In this document: piece by piece, positions 44,158 to 54,581 of the stretch
How positions within the stretch are numbered: the stretch's first letter is position 1
Layout of the letters: each line of letters begins with the position of its first letter
Assembly: GCF_014836765.1 (NCBI RefSeq)
Contig: NZ_JACSQG010000014.1
Coordinates: 1 to 64,000, forward strand
Length of the DNA: 64,000 nucleotides
Origin: Serpens gallinarum
GTDB lineage: Bacteria; Pseudomonadota; Gammaproteobacteria; Pseudomonadales; Pseudomonadaceae
Direction: 5' to 3'
The notes under the pieces: model-generated
What the model was told of the DNA's origin: nothing
Database searches by the model: none
What the model saw: the letters and a program-made list of their open reading frames with translations, nothing else
Made by a program: the position numbers and the translations under genes

Positions 44158-45711
44158 TCAATTGGCCAGATAAAGCGTCAGGGTCTGGCCGGGCTTCAAG
44201 GAGGAACTGCTGCTCGGATTCCAGCTTTGCAGATTGGCCAGGTTGACGTTGAAGCGTTTGGCGATGCGATACAGGGAGTCGCCTTCACGTACCTTGTAGA
44301 GGGTGGCAGTTTGCGTCTGGGTGGATTTGCCAGTGCCGCCATGCAGCGTCAGGACCTGATCGATCCTCAGGTTGTTACCGGACAATTTGTTCCAGCGCTG
44401 CAAGTCCTTGACGCTGACCTGGTGGGCGCGGGCAATGGTCCACAGGGAGTCGCCGTTCTTCACCCGGTAGTTGTATGAGGAACCGGAGGTGTGGCTGGCC
44501 AGATTGGTCGGAGCGGTGGACCGAGCGGGTTGGCCGGCGTGGGACGGAATGCTCAGCACCTGACCGATACGCAAATGACTGCCGGACAGTCGGTTGATTT
44601 CTTGCAGCATGCCGACCGTGAGGTTATTGCGGCGCGCGATGGTGTAGAGACTGTCACCGGAGCGCACTTTGTACTCATGCCAGTCCACCAACTCTTGCTC
44701 CGGCATCTCGGCCAGGTTGGCGGCGAGGATTTCCACATTACCGGTCGGTACCAGCAAATGCTTGGGACCGTCCATGGTGATCCGGCGCTTGAACGCCGGA
44801 TTGAGCATGTAGAGTTCCTGTTCGTCGATCTCGGCCAGTTTGGCGGCACGCCGCAGGTCCATGCGCTGCTTGATTTCGACGACTTCGAAGTAGGGTTCGT
44901 TGGCGATCGGGCTGAGCGCTACGCCGAACTCCTCAGGCGACATGACCAGTTGCGACAGGGCAAGAAACTTGGGCACGTAATTGCGCGTCTCGCGAGGCAG
45001 CGGCAGGCTCCAAAAGTCGGTGGGCTTGCCGGCGCTGCGGTTGCGTGCAATGGCGCGACCTACAGTGCCTTCACCGGCGTTGTAAGCCGCCAGGGCCAGC
45101 ATCCAGTCGCCATTGAACATGGTGTTCAGGCGCGACAGGTAATTGAGCGCCGCGTCGGTGGAGGCGGTGATGTCGCGGCGACCGTCATACCAGTTGGTCT
45201 GGCGCAGGTTGAAGTGACGGCCGGTGGCGGGAATGAACTGCCAGAGACCCACAGCGTGGGCGCGGGAATACGCGAGCGGATCATAGGCGCTTTCAATGAC
45301 GGGCAACAGAGCCAGCTCCAGCGGCAGATCGCGTTCCTCCAGACGCTCGACAATGTAATGGATGTAGAGGCTGGCGCGTTCGCTGGCGACTTCCAGTGAG
45401 CGTGGATAATCGATGAACTGCTGTCGGTGATAATCGATTTGGGCGTTGGCTTCGATGAACTCCTGCATCTTGAAGCCGGCCCGCATGCGCTCCCAGATAT
45501 CCTCGGGCGGTGTAATCAAGGCATTGGGCTGGGGTAGCCAGTCGGCATCCGCCGCGGAGCCCGAGGCGATGATCTCGCCTGATTCTGGAGCGCTGCCGGT
45601 CTGAGTCAGGTTTTGGCAACCGGCAAGAAAGAGGGAAAAGAGCAGGGCTGTGGTCTTGATACAAGGAGCCAATGCGCTGGCGTTAAACAGTTTCGATGCG
45701 ATTAGCGACAT
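44158..45711 (-). CDS. mltD: Membrane-bound lytic murein transglycosylase D
   Basis: MltD cleaves peptidoglycan glycan strands, releasing anhydromuropeptides, from the outer membrane. The 517-residue precursor has a lipobox FLAGC near residue 32. The SLT domain has its catalytic Glu in LLPVIESAYDPLAYS, followed by AVGLWQFIPATGRHF and LALAAYNAGEGTVGRA. Three LysM repeats end the protein: YKVRSGDSLYTIARRNN, YRVKNGDSLWTIARAHQ and YKVREGDSLYRIAKRFN. It lies upstream of the peptide transporter on the same strand. The three-LysM layout is of the Pseudomonas type. Confidence 0.96.
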   Translation of the reverse strand: MSLIASKLFNASALAPCIKTTALLFSLFLAGCQNLTQTGSAPESGEIIASGSAADADWLPQPNALITPPEDIWERMRAGFKMQEFIEANAQIDYHRQQFIDYPRSLEVASERASLYIHYIVERLEERDLPLELALLPVIESAYDPLAYSRAHAVGLWQFIPATGRHFNLRQTNWYDGRRDITASTDAALNYLSRLNTMFNGDWMLALAAYNAGEGTVGRAIARNRSAGKPTDFWSLPLPRETRNYVPKFLALSQLVMSPEEFGVALSPIANEPYFEVVEIKQRMDLRRAAKLAEIDEQELYMLNPAFKRRITMDGPKHLLVPTGNVEILAANLAEMPEQELVDWHEYKVRSGDSLYTIARRNNLTVGMLQEINRLSGSHLRIGQVLSIPSHAGQPARSTAPTNLASHTSGSSYNYRVKNGDSLWTIARAHQVSVKDLQRWNKLSGNNLRIDQVLTLHGGTGKSTQTQTATLYKVREGDSLYRIAKRFNVNLANLQSWNPSSSSSLKPGQTLTLYLAN

Positions 45712-45809
45712 TGGCTGGAATCGTTCCGCTTAAAAAATTGTCGCGATTCTAGGAACCCCACCTAGGGGGGTCAAGCAGCCAATGTGACCGGCTCGGTTGT
45801 TCTGATTAT

Positions 45810-46586
45810 TCAGAAATGATCTTTCCAGGCACGCAATGCAGCGAAAATGGCCTTTGTGTCCTCGGCCTGGACGTTCCTTTCGGCTGCAACCATTTGTTTA
45901 ACAGATGTTTCCTGGCAGCGCAGGAAGGGGTTGGTGGCTCGTTCCAGCTGCAAACTGGACGGGAGGCTGATACGGCCCGTGGCCCGCCATCCTTCCACTT
46001 CAGCAATTCGCGCAACGATGGCAGGGTTATGCGGTTCCACTGCTTGGGCGAAGCGCAGGTTGCTTAAGGTGTATTCATGGGCGCAATAGACCAGCGTGGC
46101 ATCGGGTAGCGCGGCCAGCCGAGTCAGTGACTCATGCATCTGCTCGGCGGTGCCTTCAAATAGGCGACCGCAGCCGGCGGCAAACAGCGTGTCGCCACAA
46201 AACAGGAGCGGCGTGGCGGCCTCGTGGTAATAGGCGATATGGCCCAAAGTATGCCCCGGAACATGCAGGATTTGGAACGCATGATCGAGCACGCTGATAG
46301 TGTCGGCATCGTTCAGTGCATGGTCACACACCGGAATTTTTTCCGTGGCGGGGCCATAGACGCGTGCTGCTGTTTCTTGCTGAAGTGCCGTGGTGCCGCC
46401 CACATGATCGAAATGATGATGGGTGATAAGAATGTCGGTTAGTCGCCAGTCAGGGTGTGCCGCCAGCCACGCCCGTACGGGGGCGGCATCACCTGGGTCC
46501 ACTACAGCGCATTCTTTGCGGGCAGGGTTGCGCAACAGCCAGATATAGTTGTCATTGAAGGCGGGCAGAGCATCGATCTCGAGCAT
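45810..46586 (-). CDS. gloB: Hydroxyacylglutathione hydrolase (glyoxalase II)
   Basis: GloB hydrolyses S-D-lactoylglutathione to lactate and glutathione, completing methylglyoxal detoxification. The 258-residue metallo-beta-lactamase-fold protein has the metal motif [10 protein letters not shown] with His56, His58, Asp60 and His61. [13 protein letters not shown] and [18 protein letters not shown] supply the other ligands. The C-terminal HxxK-type substrate domain ([10 protein letters not shown]) is present. It lies 98 bp upstream of mltD on the same strand and is divergent from the methyltransferase gene. Confidence 0.95.
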   Translation of the reverse strand: MLEIDALPAFNDNYIWLLRNPARKECAVVDPGDAAPVRAWLAAHPDWRLTDILITHHHFDHVGGTTALQQETAARVYGPATEKIPVCDHALNDADTISVLDHAFQILHVPGHTLGHIAYYHEAATPLLFCGDTLFAAGCGRLFEGTAEQMHESLTRLAALPDATLVYCAHEYTLSNLRFAQAVEPHNPAIVARIAEVEGWRATGRISLPSSLQLERATNPFLRCQETSVKQMVAAERNVQAEDTKAIFAALRAWKDHF

Positions 46587-46610
46587 GGTGAACTGTCCTG
46601 GTCGGTAAGG

Positions 46611-46624
46611 GCATCCTAGGATGC
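46611..46624. promoter_or_regulatory. Perfect 14-bp palindrome in the gloB/methyltransferase divergent region
   Basis: GCATCCTAGGATGC is a perfect inverted repeat midway between the two divergent starts (46586 and 46723). It may be an operator or a chance palindrome; there is no matching site elsewhere that I noticed. Confidence 0.3.
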
Positions 46625-46722
46625 TAGGGTCTGTGCCGTTTCGTCAGCCGTCCGTGGCGTGCGGTTCTCGGCGAAACGGCGCGCCTGGGGAATACATCTG
46701 CTCAATCTTGCGGGAGATGGAT

Positions 46723-47490
46723 ATGACCGAACAACCCTTTGCACAAGCCGACCCTCGGTGGTTGGCATTGATTAGCGAGGCGCGGACATGGTTCGCCGGG
46801 CCTTTGGGGCAGCAGATGCTGGCTGAAGAGCGCCCCTTGATCGAGGCGGAACTGTCGCGCTTTTTCGGTGGTTATCTCGTGCAATACGGTCCGGTGCCGG
46901 ACCTTATCAAGGCACGACAGATTCGGCACAGCATCAGCCTTGGTGCGCCTTTTCCGGGTGTGGAAGTCGCCTGCGAAGAGCAGGCCTGGCCTTTGGGAGA
47001 GCACGGCGCCGACCTGGTGGTCTTGCAACATGGGCTGGATTTCAGTCTTTCACCCCATGGGTTGTTGCGTGAAGCGGCCCGAAGCGTGCGGCCTGGCGGT
47101 CACTTGCTAATCATTGGCATTAACCCCTGGAGCAGCTGGGGCATGCGGCATTATTTCGCAGGTGATGGGTTTCGGCAGGCGCGTTGCATAGCACCCAATC
47201 GGGTTTATGACTGGCTGAACCTGCTGGGTTTCTCGCTGGAGAAACGCCGCTTTGGGTGTTATCGTCCGCCGCTTGTCTCGCAGGCCTGGCGAGCACGCTT
47301 GGCGGGCCTGGAACACTGGGGCAGTCGTTGGCAAACGCCTGGCGCCGGTTTCTATTTATTGGTGGCGCGCAAGCTGGCTGTCGGTGTCCGGCCCTTGCGA
47401 CAAGCGCGCCGCGAGCCGATGGGCAAGTTGATTCCAATGCCTGTGATCAAGATCAGTCGGCGTAATTCCGAGCATTTGAAAAATACATGA
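46723..47490 (+). CDS. Class I SAM-dependent methyltransferase
   Basis: The 255-residue protein has the central Rossmann features of a methyltransferase: [20 protein letters not shown] then [20 protein letters not shown], close to the Methyltransf_11 pattern. The substrate is unknown. It is a conserved gene upstream of rnhA in pseudomonads. The ATG at 46723 has GGGAG 6 bp upstream; the ATG at 46717 lies within that ribosome site and is less likely. It overlaps rnhA by ATGA. Confidence 0.85.
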   Translation: MTEQPFAQADPRWLALISEARTWFAGPLGQQMLAEERPLIEAELSRFFGGYLVQYGPVPDLIKARQIRHSISLGAPFPGVEVACEEQAWPLGEHGADLVVLQHGLDFSLSPHGLLREAARSVRPGGHLLIIGINPWSSWGMRHYFAGDGFRQARCIAPNRVYDWLNLLGFSLEKRRFGCYRPPLVSQAWRARLAGLEHWGSRWQTPGAGFYLLVARKLAVGVRPLRQARREPMGKLIPMPVIKISRRNSEHLKNT

Positions 47491-47939
47491 GTGAACAAGT
47501 CGAGATCTACACCGACGGTGCCTGCAAAGGCAATCCTGGACCCGGTGGCTGGGGCGCGTTGCTGATCTACAAAGGTGTAGAACGTGAGTTGTTTGGCGGC
47601 GAGATGGATACCACCAACAATCGCATGGAATTGACCGCGGCGATTCGTGCGCTGGCCGAACTCAAGCGCTCCTGTGCGGTGCGCCTGGTAACTGACTCGC
47701 AATACGTCATGCAGGGCATTCAGGACTGGATGCCGAACTGGAAAAAGCGGGGCTGGAAAACTGCGGCCAAGCAGCCTGTCAAGAATGCAGATTTGTGGCA
47801 GCAACTCGATGAGCAGGTCAACCGACACCAGGTGACCTGGCAATGGGTGCGTGGCCATACCGGGCATCCAGGCAATGAGCGAGCCGATGAGCTGGCCAAC
47901 CGTGGCGTGATCCTGGCCAAACAACAACACCGGAGTTGA
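47487..47939 (+). CDS. rnhA: Ribonuclease HI
   Basis: RNase HI removes RNA from RNA-DNA hybrids. The 150 residues contain [42 protein letters not shown] and [12 protein letters not shown], giving the Asp-Glu-Asp-Asp active site. It is coupled to the upstream methyltransferase by ATGA and followed 10 bp later by dnaQ. The rnhA-dnaQ pairing is conserved in gammaproteobacteria, where the two are usually divergent in E. coli but in tandem in Pseudomonas. Confidence 0.97.
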   Translation: MSEQVEIYTDGACKGNPGPGGWGALLIYKGVERELFGGEMDTTNNRMELTAAIRALAELKRSCAVRLVTDSQYVMQGIQDWMPNWKKRGWKTAAKQPVKNADLWQQLDEQVNRHQVTWQWVRGHTGHPGNERADELANRGVILAKQQHRS

Positions 47940-47949
47940 CAGAAAAAGC

Positions 47950-48681
47950 ATGCGCAGCGTTGTACTTGATACCGAAACCACCGGCATGCCGGTTACCGAT
48001 GGGCATCGAATCATTGAAATCGGTTGTGTGGAGCTGATTGGCCGGCGCCTCACGGGCAACCATTTTCATGTGTACCTGCAGCCAGATCGCGACATCGACG
48101 AAGGCGCGATCGCCGTGCACGGCATCCGTAATGAAGACCTCATCGGCAAGCCCCGCTTCAAGGATGTGGCCGATGATTTCTTCGAGTTCGTCAAAGGCTC
48201 GCGGCTGATCATCCACAATGCGGCGTTCGATATTGGCTTCCTCAATAACGAATTCGCTTTGCTGGCGCAGACGGAGCGGGCTGATCTGGCCGAACATTGC
48301 TCGGTGCTCGACACCTTGTTGATGGCTCGTGAGCGTCATCCGGGCCAGCGCAACAACCTCGATGCGCTGTGCAAACGCTACGGCGTTGATAACTCGGGCC
48401 GCGAATTGCACGGCGCCTTGCTCGATGCCGAGATTCTCGCCGACGTTTTCCTGGCGATGACGGGCGGACAGACCAATCTGTCCCTGGCCGGTGAGGGCAG
48501 CGACGCTTCCACAGGCAACCGGCCGCAGGCCAGCCCGATCCAGCGCCTGCCTGCCGAGCGGGCTCGTGGTTTGGTGCTGAAGGCCAATGAAGCCGAACTG
48601 GCTGCCCATGCCGCGCGGCTGGCCGTGTTGGAGAAAGCCTCGGGCGCGGCGCCTTTGTGGGCGCAATTGGAGCAGGCGTAA
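47950..48681 (+). CDS. dnaQ: DNA polymerase III epsilon subunit (proofreading exonuclease)
   Basis: This is the 3'-5' exonuclease of the replicative polymerase. The 243 residues open VVLDTETTGMPVTDGHRIIE with metal ligands Asp7 and Glu9. ExoII is HNAAFDIGFLNNEF and ExoIII HGALLDAEILADVF, making a DEDDh nuclease. The C-terminal alpha-binding tail ends GAAPLWAQLEQA. It is the last gene of the methyltransferase-rnhA-dnaQ unit. Confidence 0.96.
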   Translation: MRSVVLDTETTGMPVTDGHRIIEIGCVELIGRRLTGNHFHVYLQPDRDIDEGAIAVHGIRNEDLIGKPRFKDVADDFFEFVKGSRLIIHNAAFDIGFLNNEFALLAQTERADLAEHCSVLDTLLMARERHPGQRNNLDALCKRYGVDNSGRELHGALLDAEILADVFLAMTGGQTNLSLAGEGSDASTGNRPQASPIQRLPAERARGLVLKANEAELAAHAARLAVLEKASGAAPLWAQLEQA

Positions 48682-48725
48682 AGCGCTTCAGGCTTGTTGC
48701 CCGCCGTTAACCCGCCCCATGCTAA

Positions 48726-48780
48726 GCAGCTTGCAGCTTGCAGCTTGCAGCTTGCAGCTTGCAGCTTGCAGCTTGCAGCT
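48726..48780 (+). repeat. Heptanucleotide tandem repeat (GCAGCTT)
   Basis: GCAGCTT is repeated seven times perfectly followed by GCAGCT, 55 bp in all. It lies 42 bp before the decarboxylase start codon, in the 141-bp gap after dnaQ. Arrays of this kind can change length by replication slippage. Confidence 0.9.
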
Positions 48781-48822
48781 CGCTGTATGACTCTGTGTGC
48801 AGGATCATCCTAGGGCGGCGCC

Positions 48823-51075
48823 ATGTACAAAGACCTGAAATTTCCGATTCTGATTGTCCATCGCGATATCAAGGCTGAAAGTGTGGCAGGCGAGCGAGTG
48901 CGAGCCATTGCCGACGAGTTGCGGCAGTACGGCTTTACCATTCTGTCCGCCAGCAGCTCGGATGAAGGGCGCCTGGTAGCCTCGACCCACCATGGCCTGG
49001 CCTGCATTCTGTTGGCCGCCGAAGGGGCGGGAGACAATCGCCGGCTGCTGCATGACGTGGTTGAGTTAATCCGCGTTGCGCGAGCCAGGGCGCCGCAGTT
49101 ACCGATCTTTGCGTTGGGCGAACAGGTCACCATCGAAAATGCGCCGGCCGAGGCGATGGCCGATCTCAATCAACTGCGCGGCATTCTTTACCTGTTCGAA
49201 GACACGGTGCCTTTCCTGGCCCGGCAGGTTGCACGGGCCACGCGGACTTACCTGGATGCTCTGCTGCCACCTTTTTTCAAAGCGTTGGTGGAGCACACCG
49301 CTCAATCGAATTTTTCCTGGCACACCCCAGGGCACGGCGGTGGCGTGGCTTACCGCAAGAGTCCTGTCGGTCAAGCGTTCCATCAGTTCTTTGGTGAGAA
49401 TACCCTGCGCTCCGACCTGTCGGTTTCCGTGCCTGAGCTGGGATCGCTGCTCGATCACACCGGCCCGCTGGCGGAGGCCGAAGTGCGCGCGGCGCGCAAT
49501 TTCGGCGCCGACCACACCTTCTTCGTGATCAACGGCACGTCGACGGCAAACAAGATCGTCTGGCATTCGCGGGTCGCCCGTGATGATCTGGTGCTGGTCG
49601 ACCGCAACTGCCACAAGTCGATTCTGCACGCCATCATCATGACCGGCGCCATCCCGCTGTATCTGATGCCGGAACGCAACGAGCTGGGCATCATTGGGCC
49701 GATTCCGCTCAGCGAATTCAGTCGTGAATCCATTCAGGCGAAGATCGACGCCAGCCCGTTGGCCCGGGGGCGTGAAGCGAAGATCAAGCTGGCTGTGGTG
49801 ACCAACTCCACCTATGACGGGCTCTGCTACAACGCCGAGCTGATCAAGCAGGCGCTCGAAGGGCATGTTGAGGTGCTGCATTTCGACGAGGCCTGGTACG
49901 CCTATGCGGCCTTCCATGAATTCTACTTGGGCCGTTATGGGATGGGCACTCGGCGCGCCGAACAGGGGCCTCTGGTGTTCACCACCCATTCCACCCACAA
50001 GCTCTTGGCTGCGTTCAGTCAGGCCTCGATGATTCATGTCCAAGACAACGGCCAGCGGCGCCTGGACCCGGTGCGTTTCAACGAAGCCTTCATGATGCAT
50101 ATTTCCACCTCGCCGCAGTACGGCATCCTGGCCTCGCTGGATGTAGCCTCGGCGATGATGGAAGGCCAGGCCGGGCGCTCATTGATCCAGGAAACCTTTG
50201 ATGAAGCACTGAGTTTTCGGCGTGCGCTGGCCAATTTGCGTCAGAATCTGAGCCCAGATGACTGGTGGTTTACGATCTGGCAGCCGCCTGAGGCCGAGGG
50301 CGCAGGCGGGGTGGTGACTGCCGATTGGCTCTTGCTGCCGGGGGCGGAGTGGCACGGCTTCGGCGAGATCACCGACGACTACATGCTGCTTGATCCGATC
50401 AAGGTCACCTTGGTCATGCCTGGTTTGACGGCCGGTGGCCGGCTGGATACACGAGGAATTCCCGCTGCGGTGGTCAGCAAGTTTCTTTGGGAGCGTGGCC
50501 TGGTGGTGGAGAAAACCGGCCTGTATTCCTTCCTGGTGCTGTTTTCCATGGGGATCACCAAGGGTAAATGGAGCACCCTGCTGACCGAGTTGCTTGAATT
50601 CAAACGCCATTACGATGCAAACCTGCCACTTAGCGAAGCGTTGCCATCGCTGGTCCATGGCGTAGAAACGCATTATCAGGGTATGGGGTTGCGTGATCTG
50701 TGTGATGACTTGCATGACTGCTATCGCACCAACAGCACGGCCAAGGCGCTCAAGCACATGTATACGCAGTTGCCTGAAATCGCCCTGAAACCTTCAGAAG
50801 CTTATGATCGACTGGTGCGTGGCGAGGTAGAGTCGGTTGCCATTGAGCATCTCGAAGGGCGCATTGCAGCAAATATGCTGGTGCCTTATCCGCCGGGTAT
50901 TCCTTTGATCATGCCCGGCGAGCGGTTCACAGCGCAGACTCGGTCAATCATCGACTACCTGCATTTTGCCAGGCGCTTTGATCAGCAGTTTCCCGGATTC
51001 AACGCCGATGTGCACGGATTGCGGCGACAGGTGAACGAGGGGCAAATAATTTATAGCGTCGATTGCCTCACTTGA
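48823..51075 (+). CDS. ldcA: Lysine/arginine/ornithine decarboxylase (LdcA-like)
   Basis: This PLP-dependent fold-I decarboxylase probably converts lysine to cadaverine. The 750 residues match P. aeruginosa LdcA (PA1818, 751). An N-terminal receiver-like wing domain (MYKDLKFPILIVHRDIKAES) precedes the PLP domain. HTPGHGGGVAYRKSP, NGTSTANKIVWHS and FDEAWYAYAAFH lead to the PLP-lysine in HSTHKLLAAFSQ. In P. aeruginosa LdcA takes part in a lysine catabolic route linked to arginine signalling; the substrate here is inferred. The GCAGCTT array in its leader may affect expression. Confidence 0.92.
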   Translation: MYKDLKFPILIVHRDIKAESVAGERVRAIADELRQYGFTILSASSSDEGRLVASTHHGLACILLAAEGAGDNRRLLHDVVELIRVARARAPQLPIFALGEQVTIENAPAEAMADLNQLRGILYLFEDTVPFLARQVARATRTYLDALLPPFFKALVEHTAQSNFSWHTPGHGGGVAYRKSPVGQAFHQFFGENTLRSDLSVSVPELGSLLDHTGPLAEAEVRAARNFGADHTFFVINGTSTANKIVWHSRVARDDLVLVDRNCHKSILHAIIMTGAIPLYLMPERNELGIIGPIPLSEFSRESIQAKIDASPLARGREAKIKLAVVTNSTYDGLCYNAELIKQALEGHVEVLHFDEAWYAYAAFHEFYLGRYGMGTRRAEQGPLVFTTHSTHKLLAAFSQASMIHVQDNGQRRLDPVRFNEAFMMHISTSPQYGILASLDVASAMMEGQAGRSLIQETFDEALSFRRALANLRQNLSPDDWWFTIWQPPEAEGAGGVVTADWLLLPGAEWHGFGEITDDYMLLDPIKVTLVMPGLTAGGRLDTRGIPAAVVSKFLWERGLVVEKTGLYSFLVLFSMGITKGKWSTLLTELLEFKRHYDANLPLSEALPSLVHGVETHYQGMGLRDLCDDLHDCYRTNSTAKALKHMYTQLPEIALKPSEAYDRLVRGEVESVAIEHLEGRIAANMLVPYPPGIPLIMPGERFTAQTRSIIDYLHFARRFDQQFPGFNADVHGLRRQVNEGQIIYSVDCLT

Positions 51076-51227
51076 GGCTCGTGGGGAAAAGAGCTGCAAC
51101 CAGGCTGATATTTCAAGCCTGCGGTTAGGTGTCGGGCGTGGTTTGATTCACATCGCGCACCATCGACTTTTGACCCTGGCTTGTTATAGTTGCCGGGCCG
51201 CCAATAACATTAACAAGCGCCTCGAGG

Positions 51228-52049
51228 ATGTCAGCTGTGCCAGACTATCAAGCCTTCCGTGTCGAGTTGACGGACAAGATCGCTACCGTCACGATCAATC
51301 GCCCGGAAAAACGTAACGCCATGAACAGCGCGTTCTGGTCGGAAATTATCGAGATTTTCGATTGGGTCGACCGCACCGATGAGGTGCGCGTGGTGGTACT
51401 GGCCGGTGCAGGTGAACACTTCTCTTCCGGTATCGACTTGGGCCTGCTGGCTCAGGCAGCCAATCTGGTCGGCAAAGATGTCGGCCGCAGTGCCGAAGCC
51501 TTACGCCGCAAAATTCTCGAACTGCAGGCCTCCTTCAATGCAGTTGATCGGTGTCGAAAACCCGTGCTGGCGGCCATTCAGGGCTATTGCCTGGGCGGTG
51601 CTATCGATCTGATCGCCGCCTGCGATATGCGTTACGCCACTCGCGATGCCCAATTCTCCATCAAGGAAATCGACATGGGCATGGCGGCCGATGTGGGCAC
51701 GTTGCAGCGTCTGCCGCGCATTATCGGTGATGGCATGATGCGTGAGCTGGCCTTTACCGGCCGCCATGTGCACGGTGATGAAGCGCAGCGCATTGGGCTG
51801 GTCAATCGTGTTTGGGACACTCAGGCGCAACTTCTCGAGGGGGTCATGCAGCTGGCCGCCGAGATTGCCGCCAAGTCGCCCATCGCCATTCGTGGCACCA
51901 AGGAAATGATCCGCTACATGCGTGATCATCGCGTTGATGATGGCCTTGAATACATCGCCACCTGGAATGCTGCGATGTTGCAGTCGTCCGACCTGCGTAT
52001 TGCCATGGCGGCACACATGAGCAAGCAGAAGCCGGAGTTTGCCGACTGA
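51228..52049 (+). CDS. Crotonase-family protein, probable dienoyl-CoA isomerase
   Basis: The 273-residue protein is an enoyl-CoA hydratase/isomerase-fold enzyme. VTINRPEKRNAMN and the oxyanion hole AGAGEHFSSGIDL are typical. The catalytic area IKEIDMGMAADVGTLQRLPR supplies an acidic pair (Glu and Asp), as in delta-3,5-delta-2,4-dienoyl-CoA isomerase, which acts on unsaturated fatty acids in beta-oxidation. Simple hydratase activity is the alternative. It lies upstream of fimL in the order known from P. aeruginosa (PA1821-PA1822). Confidence 0.85.
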   Translation: MSAVPDYQAFRVELTDKIATVTINRPEKRNAMNSAFWSEIIEIFDWVDRTDEVRVVVLAGAGEHFSSGIDLGLLAQAANLVGKDVGRSAEALRRKILELQASFNAVDRCRKPVLAAIQGYCLGGAIDLIAACDMRYATRDAQFSIKEIDMGMAADVGTLQRLPRIIGDGMMRELAFTGRHVHGDEAQRIGLVNRVWDTQAQLLEGVMQLAAEIAAKSPIAIRGTKEMIRYMRDHRVDDGLEYIATWNAAMLQSSDLRIAMAAHMSKQKPEFAD

Positions 52050-52086
52050 CTGTAGACTGAACGTAGTAGGCCAGGAGGCGTAAACA

Positions 52087-53751
52087 ATGACAGGGGTTAA
52101 CTCGCTCAATCTAGTACGTGACGAATTATTCGCCACCATGGATGAGGCTGAACGCAGTCTCGAGCATTTCATCGTCGACCGGCAGAACGGCACGCTGTTG
52201 CAGCAGGCCATTGAAAATCTGCAACAGGTACGTGGCACACTCAATTTGATCGAGTTGACGGGAGCCGAGCTACTGGCTCAGGAAACTCTGCACGTGGCGA
52301 TGGATATTCCCACCGGTGTAGGCCCTGAGCGAGACGGACAATTGACCGCGCTGGGCAGTGCACTACACGTGCTACGTCGTTACCTCGAAGGCCTGGGCCT
52401 GCATCGCCAGGAGATTCCCGAGCTGTTGCTGCCAGCGATCAACAAGTTGCGCCAAGCATGTAACCAGCCAGCGCTGCCGGAAAGTTTCTTTTTCAGTGTT
52501 CGTCTGGATCAGGAGCGACCGCGCAGCGCGTCCCCGGCGGTCGATGCTGCGGTGCGTGTCAGTCAGACGCGTCATTTGCGGCACATGTACCAGGTAGGAT
52601 TGCTGGGGCTGCTGCGAGACCCCCAGCCCCAGCCTGGGTTGAAACTGATGGCGCGAGCCATGGCCAGGCTGGATGATCTGTATGCCAACGATCCGCGTGG
52701 CCGGCTGTGCTGGATTGGCGCGGCCATGTTCGAAGCCGCGTTGGATGGTCAGTTGCGCCCCAGCAAGGCAGGTAAACAGCTGGGAGTGAGAATTGAGCGC
52801 GAACTCAAGCAATTACTTAACAATCCTCAGTATCAGGCACCCCGTCATCTGCTCAAGGAGATGCTTTATCTGATCGTGCTAGCTGACAGCCATGGACCCC
52901 GAGCCACGCAGATTCGCGAGGTGTTCAACCTGGGGCCGCTGCCGTTTACCGCACCGATGCTGGCTGAAGAATATCGGCGTTTGGCAGGGCCGGGACAGGC
53001 GGTGATGCGTTCGCTCTCCACCGCGATTCGAGAAGAGCTCGGCAGTGTCAAAGACCTGCTTGATCTCATCGAGCGAGGTGTGGTTCAGGATGACGGCTTT
53101 GCGAATTTGCATGCCTTGTTGGGCAAGCTGGCGAAGACGCTTGGCATGGTGGGGCTCAGCTCGGCGAGTAATGCCCTGCAAGCACAGTTGGCCGAAATTG
53201 CCACCTGGAGCCGTGCGGCTCCAGGCAACACCGATGCACTGAACCAGCTTGCTGATGCGGTCCTCTATGTGGAAAGCATGGTGGCAAGCCTAGAGGAGGA
53301 TCGACAGGCAGCGCCTGTTGCCCCCTTGCTGCAGCCGGGGCTGAGTTCGCCCAGTTTTGCTGTTCACCAACTGACCGAAGCCAAGATTGTCGTTCTGGAT
53401 GAGGCCAAGGCCGGGCTTGCACTTTCCAAACGGGCCATTACTGCTTATTTGGAGTCCGGCGGTGACAAAATGCATCTGGCCAACGTGCCAGTAACATTGC
53501 AGGCGGTTCGCGGTGGTCTGTGGTTTCTGGGGCAAGAGCGGACCGCGAGGCTGGTGGGAAGCTGTGCAGACTATATCCAGCAACACATGCTGGAGACTGA
53601 CCAGATGCCAGTGGAGGCCAAGCTGGAAAGTCTGGCTGATGCATTAACCAGCCTTGAGTACTATCTGGAAGCCGGCGGCGCATCGCGCAACGATGTTCTG
53701 GAACTTGCCGATCGCAGTGTCGAAGCACTCAGGTTAGCGGTGGCCTGCTGA
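52087..53751 (+). CDS. fimL: FimL, regulator of type IV pili and cyclic AMP signalling
   Basis: The 554-residue protein lacks a signal peptide or catalytic motif. In P. aeruginosa FimL (PA1822) resembles the N-terminal part of ChpA and promotes twitching motility and cAMP/Vfr signalling. This protein matches by position, length and helical content: [20 protein letters not shown], then helical bundles, with a C-terminal region [20 protein letters not shown] and [10 protein letters not shown] resembling degenerate HPt-like segments. The histidine-phosphotransfer motif is not seen. The assignment relies partly on gene order. It overlaps nudC by one base. Confidence 0.85.
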   Translation: MTGVNSLNLVRDELFATMDEAERSLEHFIVDRQNGTLLQQAIENLQQVRGTLNLIELTGAELLAQETLHVAMDIPTGVGPERDGQLTALGSALHVLRRYLEGLGLHRQEIPELLLPAINKLRQACNQPALPESFFFSVRLDQERPRSASPAVDAAVRVSQTRHLRHMYQVGLLGLLRDPQPQPGLKLMARAMARLDDLYANDPRGRLCWIGAAMFEAALDGQLRPSKAGKQLGVRIERELKQLLNNPQYQAPRHLLKEMLYLIVLADSHGPRATQIREVFNLGPLPFTAPMLAEEYRRLAGPGQAVMRSLSTAIREELGSVKDLLDLIERGVVQDDGFANLHALLGKLAKTLGMVGLSSASNALQAQLAEIATWSRAAPGNTDALNQLADAVLYVESMVASLEEDRQAAPVAPLLQPGLSSPSFAVHQLTEAKIVVLDEAKAGLALSKRAITAYLESGGDKMHLANVPVTLQAVRGGLWFLGQERTARLVGSCADYIQQHMLETDQMPVEAKLESLADALTSLEYYLEAGGASRNDVLELADRSVEALRLAVAC

Positions 53752-54581
53752 TGGACGCACGCTGGCAACCGGGCTGTATTCCTGCCGGTTTGCCGGGCGC
53801 GTGGGTTGTACTGCAAGGTCCGGGTGGTTTTCTTCTGGATGCCCAGGGGCCGTTGTTTCCTGACGCCTGGGTAGGCGAGCAGGGACTGGCGACAGTGGCC
53901 GAATATGGGCTTGGGTATTACGACACTGTGCCGGTGTATTTGCGACAGCTCGCTGATCAGCCGGATCTGCCTGGCTGCCAGTGGCAGAGCCTTCGCCAGC
54001 ATTTGCTCCACGGAGATGCCAAATACGCGGCTCTGCTTGGCTATGCCGGGCAGATTGCGACCTGGGCATGGGAACACAGGTTTTGCGGGGCCTGTGGCAA
54101 AACGCTGACACCTGTCGACGGTGAGCGGGCCATGGAATGCCATGATTGTCGGCTGCGCCACTATCCCCGTTTGTCGCCCAGCATGATCGTGCTGGTTACC
54201 CGTGGCGATGAAATCCTTTTGGCGCGTTCTCCGCGCTTTCTTCCAGGTGTTTACAGTACCCTGGCTGGCTTCGTCGAGCCAGGCGAGACCGTTGAGCACT
54301 GCGTCATACGGGAAATACGCGAGGAGGTGTGCCTGGAAGTGTGCAATGTGCGCTATATCACCAGTCAGAGCTGGCCGTTTCCCCATTCACTGATGCTTGG
54401 TTTTCATGCCGAGTACGCGTCGGGGGAGATCGTTGCGCAACCCGATGAAATCGAAGACGCACGCTGGTTCCGGCTCGACGCCTTACCGCCGCTGCCGGCG
54501 CACCGATCGATTTCCCGTTACTTGATCGACTTGTATATCGCGCGCCGTTTAGGCCACGCCGAGCCAGTGCTGCCAGGCTAG
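53751..54581 (+). CDS. nudC: NAD-capped RNA / NADH pyrophosphatase
   Basis: NudC hydrolyses NADH and removes the NAD cap from RNA. The 276 residues carry a zinc ribbon with CGACGK and CHDC pairs near residues 113 and 130. The Nudix box is [20 protein letters not shown] plus V. The NADH-specific motif SQSWPFPHS follows it by 30 residues. It starts on the last base of the fimL stop codon and its 3' end overlaps the convergent TSUP gene by 33 bp. Confidence 0.95.
   Translation: MDARWQPGCIPAGLPGAWVVLQGPGGFLLDAQGPLFPDAWVGEQGLATVAEYGLGYYDTVPVYLRQLADQPDLPGCQWQSLRQHLLHGDAKYAALLGYAGQIATWAWEHRFCGACGKTLTPVDGERAMECHDCRLRHYPRLSPSMIVLVTRGDEILLARSPRFLPGVYSTLAGFVEPGETVEHCVIREIREEVCLEVCNVRYITSQSWPFPHSLMLGFHAEYASGEIVAQPDEIEDARWFRLDALPPLPAHRSISRYLIDLYIARRLGHAEPVLPG

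Noticed and set aside
48726-48780. CRISPR array
   Set aside because: The units are 7 bp with no spacers; it is a simple tandem repeat. No spaced repeats of CRISPR size were seen elsewhere.
48587-48790. A short frame reading through the GCAGCTT array
   Set aside because: The product is a simple repeat of leucine, glutamine, alanine and cysteine created by the array.
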